Of a stretch of DNA of 64,000 nt, positions 51,994 through 61,560 are shown piece after piece. The stretch spans positions 4,445,177 through 4,509,176 of the forward strand of contig NZ_CP054058.1 of assembly GCF_003935895.2 (NCBI RefSeq), in the 5' to 3' direction. Under the pieces are notes generated by a model that had not been told where the DNA came from, ran no database searches, and saw only the letters and a list, made by a program, of their open reading frames with translations. Both the position numbers and the translations under genes were made by a program. Source of the stretch: Scandinavium goeteborgense. Lineage in GTDB: Bacteria; Pseudomonadota; Gammaproteobacteria; Enterobacterales; Enterobacteriaceae. Position 1 is the first letter of the stretch. Every line of letters starts with the position of its first letter.

Positions 51994-52919
51994 GTATTCG
52001 CATAATCCCGCAAGATGAACTGGGGAGTAGCGAGAAACGCACGGCGGAAGCAATTCCGCCGTTATTATTCCCGCGACTGAAAAACCTCTATCACCGCAGA
52101 GCGGAACGTCTGCTGCAGCTGGCGCAGGACAATCCGCTTGGCGACTACCTGCGCTTTGCGGCGCTGATAGCCCACGCGCAGGAAGTGGTGCTTTACGACC
52201 ATCCGCTGCAAATGGACCTGACCGCGCGCATCAAAGAAGCGGCAGATCAGGGCAAACCGCCGCTGGATATCAGCACGCTGCCGCGTGACAAGCACTGGCA
52301 GAAGCTGCTGCAATCGATGATTGCCGAGCTGAAACCTGAAATGAGTGGCCCGGCGCTGGCGGTTATCGAGAATCTCGAGAAAGCGTCAGACACTGAGCTT
52401 GAAGAGATGGCATCGGCGCTGTTCGCGTCTGACTTTTCCTCCGTCAGCAGCGATAAAGCCCCGTTCATCTGGGCGGCGCTGTCTCTCTACTGGGCGCAAA
52501 TGGCGAGCCTTATTCCGGGGAAAGCCCGTGCGGAATACGGCGAACACCGTCAGTTCTGCCCGGTGTGCGGTTCAATGCCAGTGTCGAGCGTGGTGCAAAT
52601 TGGTACCACCCAAGGGCTGCGCTATCTGCACTGCAACCTGTGTGAATCCGAGTGGCACGTGGTGCGCGTGAAGTGCAGCAACTGCGAGCAGAGCCGCGAT
52701 TTACACTACTGGTCGCTGGATAACGAGCAGGCTTCTGTCAAAGCCGAAAGCTGTGGTGACTGCGGAACCTACCTCAAAATCCTGTATCAGGAAAAAGATC
52801 CTAACGTCGAGCCTGTGGCCGATGACCTCGCCTCACTGGTGCTGGACGCGCGCATGGAGCAAGAGGGCTTTGCCCGCAGTTCCATCAACCCGTTCCTGTT
52901 CCCGGGCGAGGGGGAGTAA
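51990..52919 (+). CDS. fdhE: Formate dehydrogenase accessory protein FdhE
   Basis: Iron-binding cytoplasmic protein needed for assembly of respiratory formate dehydrogenases. It has 309 residues, as in E. coli. The C-terminal half has three CxxC groups: [24 protein letters not shown] followed by [10 protein letters not shown], and [12 protein letters not shown], rubredoxin-like knuckles. The N-terminal half is mostly helical. It overlaps fdoI by 4 bp. A weak hairpin follows its stop. Confidence 0.95.
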   Translation: MSIRIIPQDELGSSEKRTAEAIPPLLFPRLKNLYHRRAERLLQLAQDNPLGDYLRFAALIAHAQEVVLYDHPLQMDLTARIKEAADQGKPPLDISTLPRDKHWQKLLQSMIAELKPEMSGPALAVIENLEKASDTELEEMASALFASDFSSVSSDKAPFIWAALSLYWAQMASLIPGKARAEYGEHRQFCPVCGSMPVSSVVQIGTTQGLRYLHCNLCESEWHVVRVKCSNCEQSRDLHYWSLDNEQASVKAESCGDCGTYLKILYQEKDPNVEPVADDLASLVLDARMEQEGFARSSINPFLFPGEGE

Positions 52920-52933
52920 TTCCTGCTCTGATG

Positions 52934-52957
52934 ACCGGGTGCGAATGTGCCCGGTTT
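52934..52957 (+). terminator. Weak terminator-like hairpin after fdhE
   Basis: ACCGGG (52934-52939) pairs with CCCGGT (52950-52955) around a 10-base loop, followed by only three T. It is the best candidate end of fdoGHI-fdhE. Between here and 53134 there is no gene I can support. Confidence 0.45.
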
Positions 52958-53134
52958 ACTGGATTACCTCTCTATTCCTCCATTCCACCCGCATCTTTCG
53001 CTCATAAGACAACCCACAGTAAGCGATGAACCCCGCGTGTTTTGCGAGCAGCTTTCCAGAATACGGACATGGCTAAAAATGGCGGTTTTCAAACAGTCTT
53101 TCCCAGGTTATAAACTGGACATACATACAGCAAA

Positions 53135-54055
53135 ATGGATAGCGAAATGGCACTGGAAGCAGGTATTGCGGAGTTGGTTAACGACTTCATTGCGGCAGGA
53201 AGGCCCTCAACCAGAACGCAGAACATAGAAGAGCGCAGAGCCGGATACGTTGCCAGCACGGTGCTGGCTGGGGAAATGGAAACACGAGTCCAGACGCGTT
53301 CTTTTGAACACGAAGGCATTCGTTTTTGGGTCGCTTCACCCTTGCAATCCAGCGGCTCACTTCCTGCGGTCGTTTACTACCACGGCGGCTGTTTTATCAG
53401 CGGCGGTGTTGCCACTCATGAGAAACAACTGCGTCAACTGGCGTACTACGGCAACTGCCATGTGATTGCTGTTGAATATCGCCTGGCGCCGGAATTCACC
53501 TTCCCGGCAGCTCATGACGATGCGCTAAAAGGTGCCGAGATTGTGTGGCGTAACGCCTCCCTGTTTGGTGTCCAACCTGATCAAATCACATTGGCTGGTG
53601 ACAGCGCTGGCGGACATTTGGCTTTGGTAACCGCCCTTCGCCTGAAAACATCAGGGCAATGGTTGCCCGCTCAACTGTTGCTGATTTACCCCATGCTTGA
53701 TGCCACAGCGAGCTGTGAGAGCTATATCCGTAACGGTGACGATTATGTGATTACTCGAGATACGTTGACCAGTGGCTATGAATTGTACCTGGCCGACCTG
53801 CCACGAGAACATCCAGAAGCGAGTCCGTTATGGCGTGACGATTTTAGCGGCTTACCACCAGTGCACATCATTACGGCCGAATACGACCCGCTGTGCGATG
53901 AGGGAAAAGAGCTATATAGACGCGTTAAGAATCAAGGTGTTAACTGTTCTCGCGTCGAGTATACCGGCGTAATCCATGGCTTCTTTCAGTTGGCAGGGAT
54001 CAGTGAATCGGCTCGTCGAGTGGTACAGGATGTGGCCCGCCGTATTGCTTTGTAA
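53135..54055 (+). CDS. Alpha/beta hydrolase (hormone-sensitive-lipase-type esterase)
   Basis: A 306-residue esterase of the HSL family. Oxyanion-hole motif VVYYHGGCFISGG lies near residue 82, the nucleophile in AGDSAGGHLAL near 155, the catalytic Asp in TAEYDPLCDEG near 250 and the His in YTGVIHGFFQ near 282, so the triad is complete. No signal peptide. The start is uncertain: neither ATG 53135 nor ATG 53147 has a strong ribosome site, though GGAT seven bases before 53147 slightly favours the latter. Lies between fdhE and a ParDE-type pair, not part of the E. coli layout, and is less G+C-rich than its neighbours. Natural substrate unknown. Confidence 0.82.
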   Translation: MDSEMALEAGIAELVNDFIAAGRPSTRTQNIEERRAGYVASTVLAGEMETRVQTRSFEHEGIRFWVASPLQSSGSLPAVVYYHGGCFISGGVATHEKQLRQLAYYGNCHVIAVEYRLAPEFTFPAAHDDALKGAEIVWRNASLFGVQPDQITLAGDSAGGHLALVTALRLKTSGQWLPAQLLLIYPMLDATASCESYIRNGDDYVITRDTLTSGYELYLADLPREHPEASPLWRDDFSGLPPVHIITAEYDPLCDEGKELYRRVKNQGVNCSRVEYTGVIHGFFQLAGISESARRVVQDVARRIAL

Positions 54056-54082
54056 GGTTGTTCGCCTTTTTACCCGACGATG

Positions 54083-54107
54083 CTATCTTGTGTTGATAGA
54101 TAACACA
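54083..54107. promoter_or_regulatory. Putative operator of the parDE-type pair
   Basis: Two overlapping inverted repeats, CTATC/GATAG (54083-54087 with 54095-54099) and TGTGTT/AACACA (54089-54094 with 54102-54107), lie 13 bp before the antitoxin start. Ribbon-helix-helix antitoxins bind such short palindromes to repress their own operon; the assignment is by position. Confidence 0.6.
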
Positions 54108-54119
54108 CAGAGATGAAAA

Positions 54120-54362
54120 ATGCCCAGAACAACCAGTATTACCATCGGTGAACAGCTTGACCGCTTTATCAATGAGATGATTGAAAGCGGGCGCTATGGC
54201 TCAACCAGTGAAGTGGTTCGCTCTGCATTGCGTTTGCTTGAAGAACAGGAATTACGTAACGGACAGTTACGTGACGCGCTGGAGGAAGGCTTACGCAGTG
54301 GTGAAAGCCCGCACACATTGAACGAAATTGCCGCAAGGAAAAAACGCAGCTTAAATGTATAA
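54120..54362 (+). CDS. ParD-family ribbon-helix-helix antitoxin
   Basis: An 80-residue CopG/Arc/MetJ-type protein. The N-terminal beta strand TTSITIGEQLDRFINEMI and helix YGSTSEVVRSALRLLEEQE form the DNA-binding fold; the polar C-terminal tail (NGQLRDALEEGLRSGE) is where ParD proteins wrap the toxin. It overlaps the toxin gene by 8 bp, the usual antitoxin-first layout. Not related in position to E. coli yiiE/yiiF by sequence alone, though those also encode a CopG-like protein near fdhE. Confidence 0.88.
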   Translation: MPRTTSITIGEQLDRFINEMIESGRYGSTSEVVRSALRLLEEQELRNGQLRDALEEGLRSGESPHTLNEIAARKKRSLNV

Positions 54363-54642
54363 ACTCTCGAATTTGGCGGCAGAGGATTTTAGTTCGGTAT
54401 ATGAATATACCTGGAGACGATTTGGGCCGCAGCAAGCAGACAAATATACTGCAGAGCTGGACTCCCTACTCATTCTTCTTGCCAACAATCCGCAGATGGG
54501 TCGAGATTGCGCAAACCTCATTGAAGGGGTTCGTCGCCATGAACACGGCCAACATGCCATTTTCTATCAGTATGCGGACAACGGGATCTTTATCATTCGC
54601 ATACTGCATCAACAGATGAATCCTGAGTTACATCTCCTCTGA
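54355..54642 (+). CDS. ParE-family toxin (RelE/ParE superfamily)
   Basis: A 95-residue basic protein of the ParE family. It starts MYKLSNLAAEDFSSVYEYTW, contains RFGPQQADKYTAELDSLL, the signature EGVRRHEHGQHAIFYQY and IIRILHQQMNPELHLL at the C-terminus. ParE toxins act on DNA gyrase; whether this copy is active cannot be told, but no key region is missing. The stop codon abuts, without a spacer, the stop codon of convergent fabY. Confidence 0.88.
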   Translation: MYKLSNLAAEDFSSVYEYTWRRFGPQQADKYTAELDSLLILLANNPQMGRDCANLIEGVRRHEHGQHAIFYQYADNGIFIIRILHQQMNPELHLL

Positions 54643-55632
54643 TTACTCCTCTTCGTTGCCGCCCTCTTCCAGCGGTCCGAAAGGTTTGGCGGGCAGAACC
54701 ATAAAGATGCCTTCAAAAATCGCGCCCGAGGTATCGTCGCCGAACAGCTCAACCTGTAGCTGTACCCGGGCTTTACGGCCGCGAGCCAGTCGGTCGAGAT
54801 CGCCACTGAGCGAACCGAGATCGGCTATCGCGCTTGGCTTGCCGCTGATTGGACTGCTGTAGCGAATATGCGCATCGGCCAGAATAATGGTGCCGCCGAG
54901 ATGGCGCTCGCGCAGCATAAGCCAGATCAACCCCCAGCCGGTCAGCGTTGCGAGCGAGAAAAGGCTGCCAGCAAACAGGGTATTGTGCGGGTTCTGATTG
55001 CCGATCTCCGGCATAGTGGTGATGAATTTTTTCCCGGTGTACTGCTGAATGCGTACACCCATTTTCTCGCTCAGCGGAATGTGTTCATACCACGCCTGCT
55101 GTAACTGACCGCACCAGTCGCCGCGATGCAAAATGTCATCGAGCGTCGCCACCGGTTTGATCATCAAAAAATGTCGTACTGGCGTCGTCTGCGGCGTAGT
55201 GATTTCGCCCTGGTTCAAAAAACCCAGCTTGGCGAAGAATTCCACGGCGTCTTCACGGGCGCTACAGGTGACACGTTTAACGCCTTCCTGACGCGCAACG
55301 GACTCCAGCGTCATCGCCATCAACGTACCGAGACCTTTATCCTGCACCGCCGGATCGACCGCCATGAAGCGAATTGAGGCTTCGTTATCGCCATTAATAT
55401 ACAGGCGGCCCACCGCCACCAGCTTGCCCGCTTCGTCCACCACCATTTGATGATGCGCCATGGCGTCCCAGGCATCACGCTCAGAGCCCTGCGGCTGATG
55501 CAGCGGCTTGCGCAGCATTTCCCAGCGGAACTGGTAATAACACGCTAATTCTTCTTCCGTTTGCGGTACTCGAAGGTGATACATAGCGGAACTCTCTTTT
55601 GCGGCCCGTGCCCAACCTGCCTGGAGGCTCAT
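54643..55632 (-). CDS. fabY: Acetyl-ACP-dependent fatty acid synthesis initiator FabY (YiiD)
   Basis: A 329-residue two-domain protein. Residues about 16-160 are a GNAT acetyltransferase ([36 protein letters not shown]); the C-terminal half is a thioesterase/hot-dog domain ([19 protein letters not shown]). E. coli FabY (YiiD) can restart fatty acid synthesis without FabH by supplying acetyl-ACP-derived precursors. Start at 55632 overlaps the dtd stop by 4 bp and gives E. coli length. Last gene of the yihX-yihY-dtd-fabY run. Confidence 0.92.
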   Translation of the reverse strand: MSLQAGWARAAKESSAMYHLRVPQTEEELACYYQFRWEMLRKPLHQPQGSERDAWDAMAHHQMVVDEAGKLVAVGRLYINGDNEASIRFMAVDPAVQDKGLGTLMAMTLESVARQEGVKRVTCSAREDAVEFFAKLGFLNQGEITTPQTTPVRHFLMIKPVATLDDILHRGDWCGQLQQAWYEHIPLSEKMGVRIQQYTGKKFITTMPEIGNQNPHNTLFAGSLFSLATLTGWGLIWLMLRERHLGGTIILADAHIRYSSPISGKPSAIADLGSLSGDLDRLARGRKARVQLQVELFGDDTSGAIFEGIFMVLPAKPFGPLEEGGNEEE

Positions 55633-56066
55633 ACCTGTAACCAGAAGGTCACGGGGCCGTCGTTAACAAGGGAAACCTGCATATCCGCAGCAAAACGCCC
55701 GGTCTGAGTGGGCATCTCTTGCTGGCGGCAACGCTCAACAAAATATTCATAGAGTGCTTCAGCGCGATCCGGTGCCGCACCGCGGGAAAAGCCCGGACGC
55801 ATACCGCGTTCGGTATCCGCCGCCAGTGTAAATTGCGACACCACCAGCACGCTGCCGCCCGCTTGCTGCACGTTCAGATTCATTTTGCCGTCGGCATCGC
55901 TAAAAATTCGGTAGCCCAGAACGCGTTCGCACAGGCGATTCGCTTTCTGCTCGTCATCTTCCCTTTCGACACCCAATAACACCAAAAGTCCCTGACCAAT
56001 TTCACCCGTTACCTCGCCCTCCACGGTAACGCTGGCACGGGTTACGCGCTGAATTAATGCAATCAT
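55629..56066 (-). CDS. dtd: D-aminoacyl-tRNA deacylase Dtd
   Basis: Removes D-amino acids, and glycine mis-attached to tRNA-Ala, from charged tRNA. It has 145 residues, as in E. coli. Conserved motifs are the catalytic SQFTLAAD near residue 77 and the Gly-cisPro-type [11 protein letters not shown] at the C-terminus. Overlaps yihY and fabY by 4 bp each. Confidence 0.97.
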   Translation of the reverse strand: MIALIQRVTRASVTVEGEVTGEIGQGLLVLLGVEREDDEQKANRLCERVLGYRIFSDADGKMNLNVQQAGGSVLVVSQFTLAADTERGMRPGFSRGAAPDRAEALYEYFVERCRQQEMPTQTGRFAADMQVSLVNDGPVTFWLQV

Positions 56067-56935
56067 GGTTGTTCGTCTTCTTGTTGGAATGCAGCGATTT
56101 TTAGTTTTCGATATTCCCCGAGAGTGACAGTTATTTCAGCGCCAAGCAAGACGATGCACCACGTCCAGTAGACCCACACAAACAAAATCGGGATCACCGA
56201 TAACACGCCATAAATCAGCTGATAAGAAGGGAACGTGGTGATGTAAAGGGCGAAGCCTTTTTTCCCGAGCTCAAATAGCGCCGCCGCCACCAGCGCACCG
56301 AGAACCGCATCGCGATTTAGCACCCGCGTGGTCGGCACGATGCTGTAAAGCATCCAGAAGGAGATCCAGGAGAGCAGCAACGGAAAGATGCGCAGACCGT
56401 TATCGATGACGCCGTTGAGCTCGCTCGCCCAGCGCAATGACAGCAAATAAGAACTGATGACCAGACTCGCACCGGCCAGCAGCGGTCCGAGGGTCAATAT
56501 CATCCAGTAGACGGCGAAAGAGTAGATTTTTGGCCGTACGCGCTTACTGCGCCAGATGGTATTCAGCGCGCTATCAATGGCATACATCAACAACAGCGCG
56601 GTGACGACAAGCCCGCAGGCACCCACCGCCGTCATTTTGCTGGAGTTAGCCACAAACTGTTCGATATAGCGCTGGATAACATCGCCAGTCGCGGGCAAAA
56701 AGTTGGCGAAGACAAAATGGCGCAGCGTGATGCTGACGTCGGAAAACATCGGAAATGCCGCGAAAAGGGCAAAGATGACAGCGATCAGCGGCACTAAAGA
56801 GAGTAACGACACATAGGCCAGGTTACCGGCCAGCGTCGTCATGTTGTCTTCATCAATGCGTCGCCAAAGTAATTTCAGCCAGGCAACCAGCGGCCCGGCG
56901 TGACGGGAGACTTTTTGATGAACGTTTTTTAACAT
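56063..56935 (-). CDS. yihY: YihY/BrkB-family inner-membrane protein
   Basis: A 290-residue integral membrane protein, the same length as E. coli YihY, with six to seven hydrophobic segments. Signature regions are [33 protein letters not shown] (residues about 30-62) and [20 protein letters not shown]. Long misannotated as ribonuclease BN; its real function is uncertain. Overlaps dtd by 4 bp and yihX by 7 bp. Confidence 0.94.
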   Translation of the reverse strand: MLKNVHQKVSRHAGPLVAWLKLLWRRIDEDNMTTLAGNLAYVSLLSLVPLIAVIFALFAAFPMFSDVSITLRHFVFANFLPATGDVIQRYIEQFVANSSKMTAVGACGLVVTALLLMYAIDSALNTIWRSKRVRPKIYSFAVYWMILTLGPLLAGASLVISSYLLSLRWASELNGVIDNGLRIFPLLLSWISFWMLYSIVPTTRVLNRDAVLGALVAAALFELGKKGFALYITTFPSYQLIYGVLSVIPILFVWVYWTWCIVLLGAEITVTLGEYRKLKIAAFQQEDEQP

Positions 56936-57528
56936 AACTGTTTCGCAAAATACCCGGGGATGGTCTCTTTTCCGGTCACCAAAATGCTGGTGATCCCCAG
57001 TTGGTTAGCGCCTTCAATATTATCGGTGTTATCGTCGAAAAAGACCGTATCGTCGGCGGAAAAACCTTCCGTTTCCAGCACCCGCTGATAAATTCGCGCT
57101 TCCGGTTTACGCATACCCATTTCTTGCGAAAGATAGATATGATCAGCCGCGGCGCGCACTTCAGGGAATTCATCCGGCCAGAAGGTCGTATGCAGACGGT
57201 TGGTGTTAGACAGCACGACCACGCGATGGCCCTGCTCGCGCAGTTTATGCATGATGGCAATGACGTCCGGGCGCAGGCCGACAAAAATGGCCTGCCAGCC
57301 GTGAGCAAACTGCTCGTAGCTCAGCGACAGATCCATTTCATGGCACAGCGCTTGCGCGAACGCTTCATCTGTTATTTCACCGCGCTCGTGCTGATGAAAA
57401 GCCTCGCCCATGACGAAATTCTGCTTCAGCGTTGCCAGCGGCACGCGGCTGAAATCACTCCACGCCCCGAACACGCGGTTGAAGTCTATGTCGACAATCA
57501 CATTACCTAAATCAAAGATATAGAGCAT
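56929..57528 (-). CDS. yihX: HAD-family sugar-phosphate phosphatase YihX
   Basis: A 199-residue haloacid-dehalogenase-superfamily phosphatase; E. coli YihX hydrolyses alpha-glucose 1-phosphate. Motif I is [15 protein letters not shown] (residues 2-16), motif [15 protein letters not shown], motif III Lys in [12 protein letters not shown] and motif [27 protein letters not shown] precedes the ATG at 57528, so seven upstream codons are dropped. Beyond it, E. coli has the sulfoquinovose cluster; here typA follows after 215 bp. Confidence 0.95.
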   Translation of the reverse strand: MLYIFDLGNVIVDIDFNRVFGAWSDFSRVPLATLKQNFVMGEAFHQHERGEITDEAFAQALCHEMDLSLSYEQFAHGWQAIFVGLRPDVIAIMHKLREQGHRVVVLSNTNRLHTTFWPDEFPEVRAAADHIYLSQEMGMRKPEARIYQRVLETEGFSADDTVFFDDNTDNIEGANQLGITSILVTGKETIPGYFAKQLC

Positions 57529-57691
57529 GATCCTCTCCTTTTGTGTCATGGAAAAATAACTGTAGCGGGAAAGGGCTGGTTTGACTACAGAGATAATGTT
57601 TAGGACTGGAAAACTGCGAGGTTAGAAAAGGCGCGAGAAAGCACTTTGCGTTAAAAGCGGGTAATGTCAGTTTGTGCTGACTGTTGAAATC

Positions 57692-57725
57692 ATAAAAAAA
57701 GCCGCTGATATTCAGCGGCTTTTTT
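57692..57725. terminator. Terminator after typA
   Basis: GCCGCTGA (57701-57708) pairs with TCAGCGGC (57712-57719), flanked by seven A and six T, so it works for typA on the minus strand and could act on the other strand too. The rest of the yihX-typA gap holds no gene. Confidence 0.9.
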
Positions 57726-57743
57726 ACATGCAGAAGGCGTTAA

Positions 57744-59570
57744 TTACGCTTCTTTTGGCCCACGGCCAGCACGTTTACGGTCGTTCTCGGTCAAGTGACG
57801 TTTACGGATACGGACAGAAGTCGGTGTGACTTCTACCAGTTCGTCGTCATCGATGAACTCAAGAGCCTGTTCCAGAGACATCTTCTGTGCAGGAACCAGA
57901 GTCGTCGCTTCGTCAGTACCGGACGCACGCATGTTGGTCAGTTTCTTACCGGTCAGGCAGTTTACAGTCAGGTCGTTAGAACGACTGTGAATACCGATGA
58001 TCTGGCCTTCGTAAACTTCTGCACCGTGACCCAGGAACAGCTTACCGCGGTCCTGCAGGCTGAACAGCGCAAACGCGACTGCTTTACCCTGGCCGTTGGA
58101 GATCAGCACGCCGTTGTTACGCTGGCCGATTTCGCCCGGACGAACGTCGTCGTAGTGGCTGAAGGTGGAGTACAGCAGACCGGTACCGGAAGTCATGGTC
58201 ATGAACTCAGTACGGAAGCCGATCAGGCCACGTGCTGGGATCAGGTAATCCAGACGAATACGGCCTTTGCCGTCAGGGATCATGTCTTTAACATCGCCCT
58301 TACGCTCACCCATAGCCTGCATTACAGAACCCTGGTGAGTTTCTTCGATATCCAGCGTGACGTTTTCGAACGGCTCTTGCATACGGCCATCGATCATACG
58401 GTTGATAACTTTCGGACGGGACACAGCCAGTTCGAAGCCTTCACGACGCATGTTTTCGATAAGTACGGACAGGTGCAGTTCACCACGACCGGATACACGG
58501 AATGCATCCGCATCTTCGGTTTCTTCAACACGCAGTGCTACGTTGTGCACCAGCTCTTTGTTCAGGCGGTCGAGGATCTGACGTGAAGTCACGTACTTAC
58601 CTTCTTTACCACAGAACGGAGAGGTGTTGACGTTGAAGAACATGGTTACGGTCGGTTCATCAACGGACAGCGCTGGCAGCGCTTCTACCGCCTGCACGTC
58701 GCAGATGGTGTCAGAGATGTTCAGTTCGCCCAGACCGGTGATTGCGATGATGTCGCCAGCTTCCGCTTCAGTAGATTCGATACGTTCCAGACCGAGGTGG
58801 CCCAGGACTTTACCGACTTTACCGTTACGGGTTTTGCCTTCGCTATCGATGATAGTGACTTGCTGGTTCGGCTTCACTTTACCGCGTTTGATGCGGCCGA
58901 TGCCGATAACACCCACGTAGCTGTTGTAGTCCAGCTGGGAGATTTGCATCTGCAGCGGGCCATCAAGGTCAACGTTTGGTGCTTTAACGTGGTCAACAAT
59001 CGCCTGGTACAGCGGGGTCATGTCTTCCGCCATATCAGTGTGATCGTTACCCGCAATACCCATCAGTGCAGATGCATAGATGATTGGGAAGTCGAGCTGT
59101 TCATCACTCGCATCCAGGTTTACGAACAGGTCGAAGACCTGATCAACAACCCAGTCAGGACGTGCGCCAGGACGGTCAACTTTGTTGATAACCACGATCG
59201 GCTTCAAACCATGGGCGAATGCCTTTTTGGTTACGAAGCGCGTCTGCGGCATTGGGCCATCCATTGCGTCAACGACCAGCAGAACGGAGTCTACCATGGA
59301 CATTACACGTTCAACTTCACCACCGAAGTCGGCGTGCCCCGGGGTATCAACGATGTTGATACGGTAGTCATTCCATTTGATAGCGGTGTTTTTAGCGAGG
59401 ATGGTAATCCCACGCTCTTTCTCCAAATCATTGGAGTCCATCACGCGTTCGGTGGCTTCAGCACGTTCGTTACTGAAAGTACCAGATTGCTGCAGCAGCT
59501 TATCAACCAGGGTAGTTTTACCATGGTCGACGTGCGCGATGATGGCGATGTTACGCAGATTTTCGATCAC
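57744..59570 (-). CDS. typA: Ribosome-associated translational GTPase TypA/BipA
   Basis: A 608-residue GTPase related to EF-G/LepA that binds the ribosome and aids 50S assembly in the cold and under stress (607 in E. coli). G1 is [15 protein letters not shown] near residue 12, G3 [16 protein letters not shown]4 [13 protein letters not shown]; the C-terminal domain specific to BipA ends [20 protein letters not shown]. It is divergent from glnA over 380 bp, as in E. coli. Confidence 0.98.
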   Translation of the reverse strand: MIENLRNIAIIAHVDHGKTTLVDKLLQQSGTFSNERAEATERVMDSNDLEKERGITILAKNTAIKWNDYRINIVDTPGHADFGGEVERVMSMVDSVLLVVDAMDGPMPQTRFVTKKAFAHGLKPIVVINKVDRPGARPDWVVDQVFDLFVNLDASDEQLDFPIIYASALMGIAGNDHTDMAEDMTPLYQAIVDHVKAPNVDLDGPLQMQISQLDYNSYVGVIGIGRIKRGKVKPNQQVTIIDSEGKTRNGKVGKVLGHLGLERIESTEAEAGDIIAITGLGELNISDTICDVQAVEALPALSVDEPTVTMFFNVNTSPFCGKEGKYVTSRQILDRLNKELVHNVALRVEETEDADAFRVSGRGELHLSVLIENMRREGFELAVSRPKVINRMIDGRMQEPFENVTLDIEETHQGSVMQAMGERKGDVKDMIPDGKGRIRLDYLIPARGLIGFRTEFMTMTSGTGLLYSTFSHYDDVRPGEIGQRNNGVLISNGQGKAVAFALFSLQDRGKLFLGHGAEVYEGQIIGIHSRSNDLTVNCLTGKKLTNMRASGTDEATTLVPAQKMSLEQALEFIDDDELVEVTPTSVRIRKRHLTENDRKRAGRGPKEA

Positions 59571-59721
59571 AACTTTGCCTCAGGCATTAGAAATAGCGCG
59601 TTATTGTACACGGATTAATCGCAGGACTAAACAGGATCACAAACATCCTCTGCAAACAAGTATCGCAGAGTTGTCGTGTGATCGCTTTCACGAAGAGTAA
59701 AAAGGGCTGAATTACGCAAAT

Positions 59722-59770
59722 TGCACCAAAACAGTGCCCGAATTTCACACATGAGCACTATTTTGGTGCA
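59722..59770 (+). promoter_or_regulatory. NtrC enhancer sites upstream of glnA
   Basis: Two sites resemble the NtrC consensus TGCACCA-N3-TGGTGCA: TGCACCAAAACAGTGCC (59722-59738) and AGCACTATTTTGGTGCA (59754-59770). A weaker, shorter match TGCACTATGGTGC lies at 59797-59809. They are 75-120 bp upstream of the sigma-54 promoter, the known enhancer position for glnA. The gap 59571-59950 otherwise has no gene. Confidence 0.85.
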
Positions 59771-59842
59771 AGATATCCACCGTGGTGCAGCCCTTTTGCA
59801 CTATGGTGCGCATCATAACGCCTTTTGGGGTGTATTTAAAAG

Positions 59843-59858
59843 TTGGCACAGATTTCGC
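59843..59858 (+). promoter_or_regulatory. Sigma-54 promoter glnAp2
   Basis: TTGGCACAGATTTCGC has the invariant -24 GG (59845-59846) and -12 GC (59857-59858) ten bases apart, as in the glnAp2 promoter. With the NtrC sites upstream it should drive glnA under nitrogen limitation. Confidence 0.92.
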
Positions 59859-59950
59859 TTTATCTTTTTCAAGGCAACAACGCCACATTAAGCAGTGCCA
59901 AGAATAGTTCGTTACCACGACGACACTGACAAATCCGGGAGAGTTTAAGT

Positions 59951-61360
59951 ATGTCCGCTGAACACGTTTTGACGATGCTGAACGAGCATGAAGTGAAATT
60001 TGTTGATCTGCGCTTCACCGATACCAAAGGTAAAGAACAGCACGTCACCATTCCTGCTCATCAGGTAAATGCCGAGTTCTTCGAAGAAGGCAAAATGTTT
60101 GACGGCTCCTCTATCGGTGGCTGGAAAGGTATCAACGAATCTGACATGGTTCTGATGCCAGACGCTTCCACTGCTGTTATGGACCCGTTCTTCGAAGAGT
60201 CTACTCTAATCATTCGTTGTGACATCCTTGAGCCAGGCACCCTGCAGGGCTACGACCGTGACCCGCGCTCCATCGCTAAACGTGCTGAAGAATACCTGCG
60301 CTCCACCGGCATCGCAGACACCGTTCTGTTCGGGCCAGAGCCAGAGTTCTTCCTGTTCGACGACGTGCGTTTCGGTAGCTCCATCTCCGGTTCTCACGTG
60401 GCTATCGACGATATCGAAGGCGCATGGAACACCGGCACCAAATACGAAGGCGGCAACAAAGGCCACCGTCCAGCGGTTAAAGGCGGTTACTTCCCGGTTC
60501 CACCAGTTGATTCCGCTCAGGACCTGCGTTCTACCATGTGTCTGGTGATGGAAGAAATGGGCCTGGTTGTTGAAGCTCACCACCACGAAGTGGCAACTGC
60601 GGGTCAGAACGAAGTGGCAACCCGCTTCAACACCATGACCAAAAAAGCGGACGAAATTCAGATCTACAAATATGTGGTTCACAACGTTGCGCACCGTTTC
60701 GGTAAAACCGCGACCTTCATGCCAAAACCAATGTTCGGTGATAACGGTTCCGGTATGCACTGCCACATGTCCCTGTCCAAGAACGGCACCAACCTGTTCT
60801 CTGGCGATAAATATGCAGGTCTGTCCGAGCAGGCGCTGTTCTACATCGGTGGCGTAATCAAACACGCTAAAGCGATCAACGCCCTGGCGAACCCAACCAC
60901 CAACTCCTACAAGCGTCTGGTCCCGGGTTACGAAGCACCGGTTATGCTGGCTTACTCTGCCCGTAACCGTTCTGCCTCTATCCGTATCCCAGTGGTTGCG
61001 TCTCCGAAAGCACGTCGTATCGAAGTGCGCTTCCCGGACCCGGCTGCTAACCCGTACCTGTGCTTCGCAGCGCTGCTGATGGCTGGTCTTGACGGTATCA
61101 AGAACAAGATCCACCCAGGCGAAGCAATGGACAAAAACCTGTATGACCTGCCACCAGAAGAAGCAAAAGAGATCCCACAGGTTGCAGGTTCTCTGGAAGA
61201 AGCACTGAACTGCCTGAACGAAGACCGCGAGTTCCTGACTGCGGGCGGCGTATTCACTGACGAAGCGATCGATGCTTACATCGCGCTGCGCGTTGAAGAA
61301 AACGACCGCGTTCGCATGACTCCGCATCCGGTAGAGTTCGAGCTGTACTACAGCGTTTAA
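59951..61360 (+). CDS. glnA: Glutamine synthetase GlnA
   Basis: Dodecameric type I glutamine synthetase making glutamine from glutamate, ammonia and ATP. It has 469 residues, as in E. coli. Metal and substrate motifs: [17 protein letters not shown] (about 48-64), [31 protein letters not shown] and [15 protein letters not shown] (here [11 protein letters not shown]). The adenylylated tyrosine is residue 398 of the coding sequence in [12 protein letters not shown] (397 in the mature protein). Codon use is strongly biased, as for an abundant protein. It heads glnA-glnL-glnG. Confidence 0.98.
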   Translation: MSAEHVLTMLNEHEVKFVDLRFTDTKGKEQHVTIPAHQVNAEFFEEGKMFDGSSIGGWKGINESDMVLMPDASTAVMDPFFEESTLIIRCDILEPGTLQGYDRDPRSIAKRAEEYLRSTGIADTVLFGPEPEFFLFDDVRFGSSISGSHVAIDDIEGAWNTGTKYEGGNKGHRPAVKGGYFPVPPVDSAQDLRSTMCLVMEEMGLVVEAHHHEVATAGQNEVATRFNTMTKKADEIQIYKYVVHNVAHRFGKTATFMPKPMFGDNGSGMHCHMSLSKNGTNLFSGDKYAGLSEQALFYIGGVIKHAKAINALANPTTNSYKRLVPGYEAPVMLAYSARNRSASIRIPVVASPKARRIEVRFPDPAANPYLCFAALLMAGLDGIKNKIHPGEAMDKNLYDLPPEEAKEIPQVAGSLEEALNCLNEDREFLTAGGVFTDEAIDAYIALRVEENDRVRMTPHPVEFELYYSV

Positions 61361-61448
61361 GAAAATAATACTCAGCGGACTTCTTGCCGCAGCCAACACA
61401 GCTGCGGTAAGAAAGTCGTAGAGGTTTTTTGTTGCCGTGGAACTTTTG

Positions 61449-61473
61449 GCCCATCTTCGGATGGGCTTTTTTC
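61449..61473 (+). terminator. Terminator between glnA and glnL
   Basis: GCCCATC (61449-61455) pairs with GATGGGC (61460-61466) around TTCG, followed by six T. It reduces read-through from glnA into glnLG, as in E. coli. Confidence 0.9.
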
Positions 61474-61517
61474 TCCAGCAACAGTCTGATATCAGGCGCT
61501 TTGCGGTAGAAAACCGC

Positions 61518-61539
61518 TATAATGCACTAAATTGGTGCA
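61518..61539 (+). promoter_or_regulatory. glnL promoter with NtrC repressor site
   Basis: A perfect -10 TATAAT (61518-61523) is immediately followed by, and shares its last base with, TGCACTAAATTGGTGCA (61523-61539), an almost symmetric NtrC site. NtrC bound here would block RNA polymerase, the known negative autoregulation of glnLp. Confidence 0.85.
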
Positions 61540-61560
61540 CACCTTTCAGGAGACTGCCGG

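Noticed and set aside
60206-61399. 397-codon minus-strand frame opposite glnA
   Set aside because: Arises from the strongly biased codon use of glnA; composition is implausible for a protein and there is no matching family.
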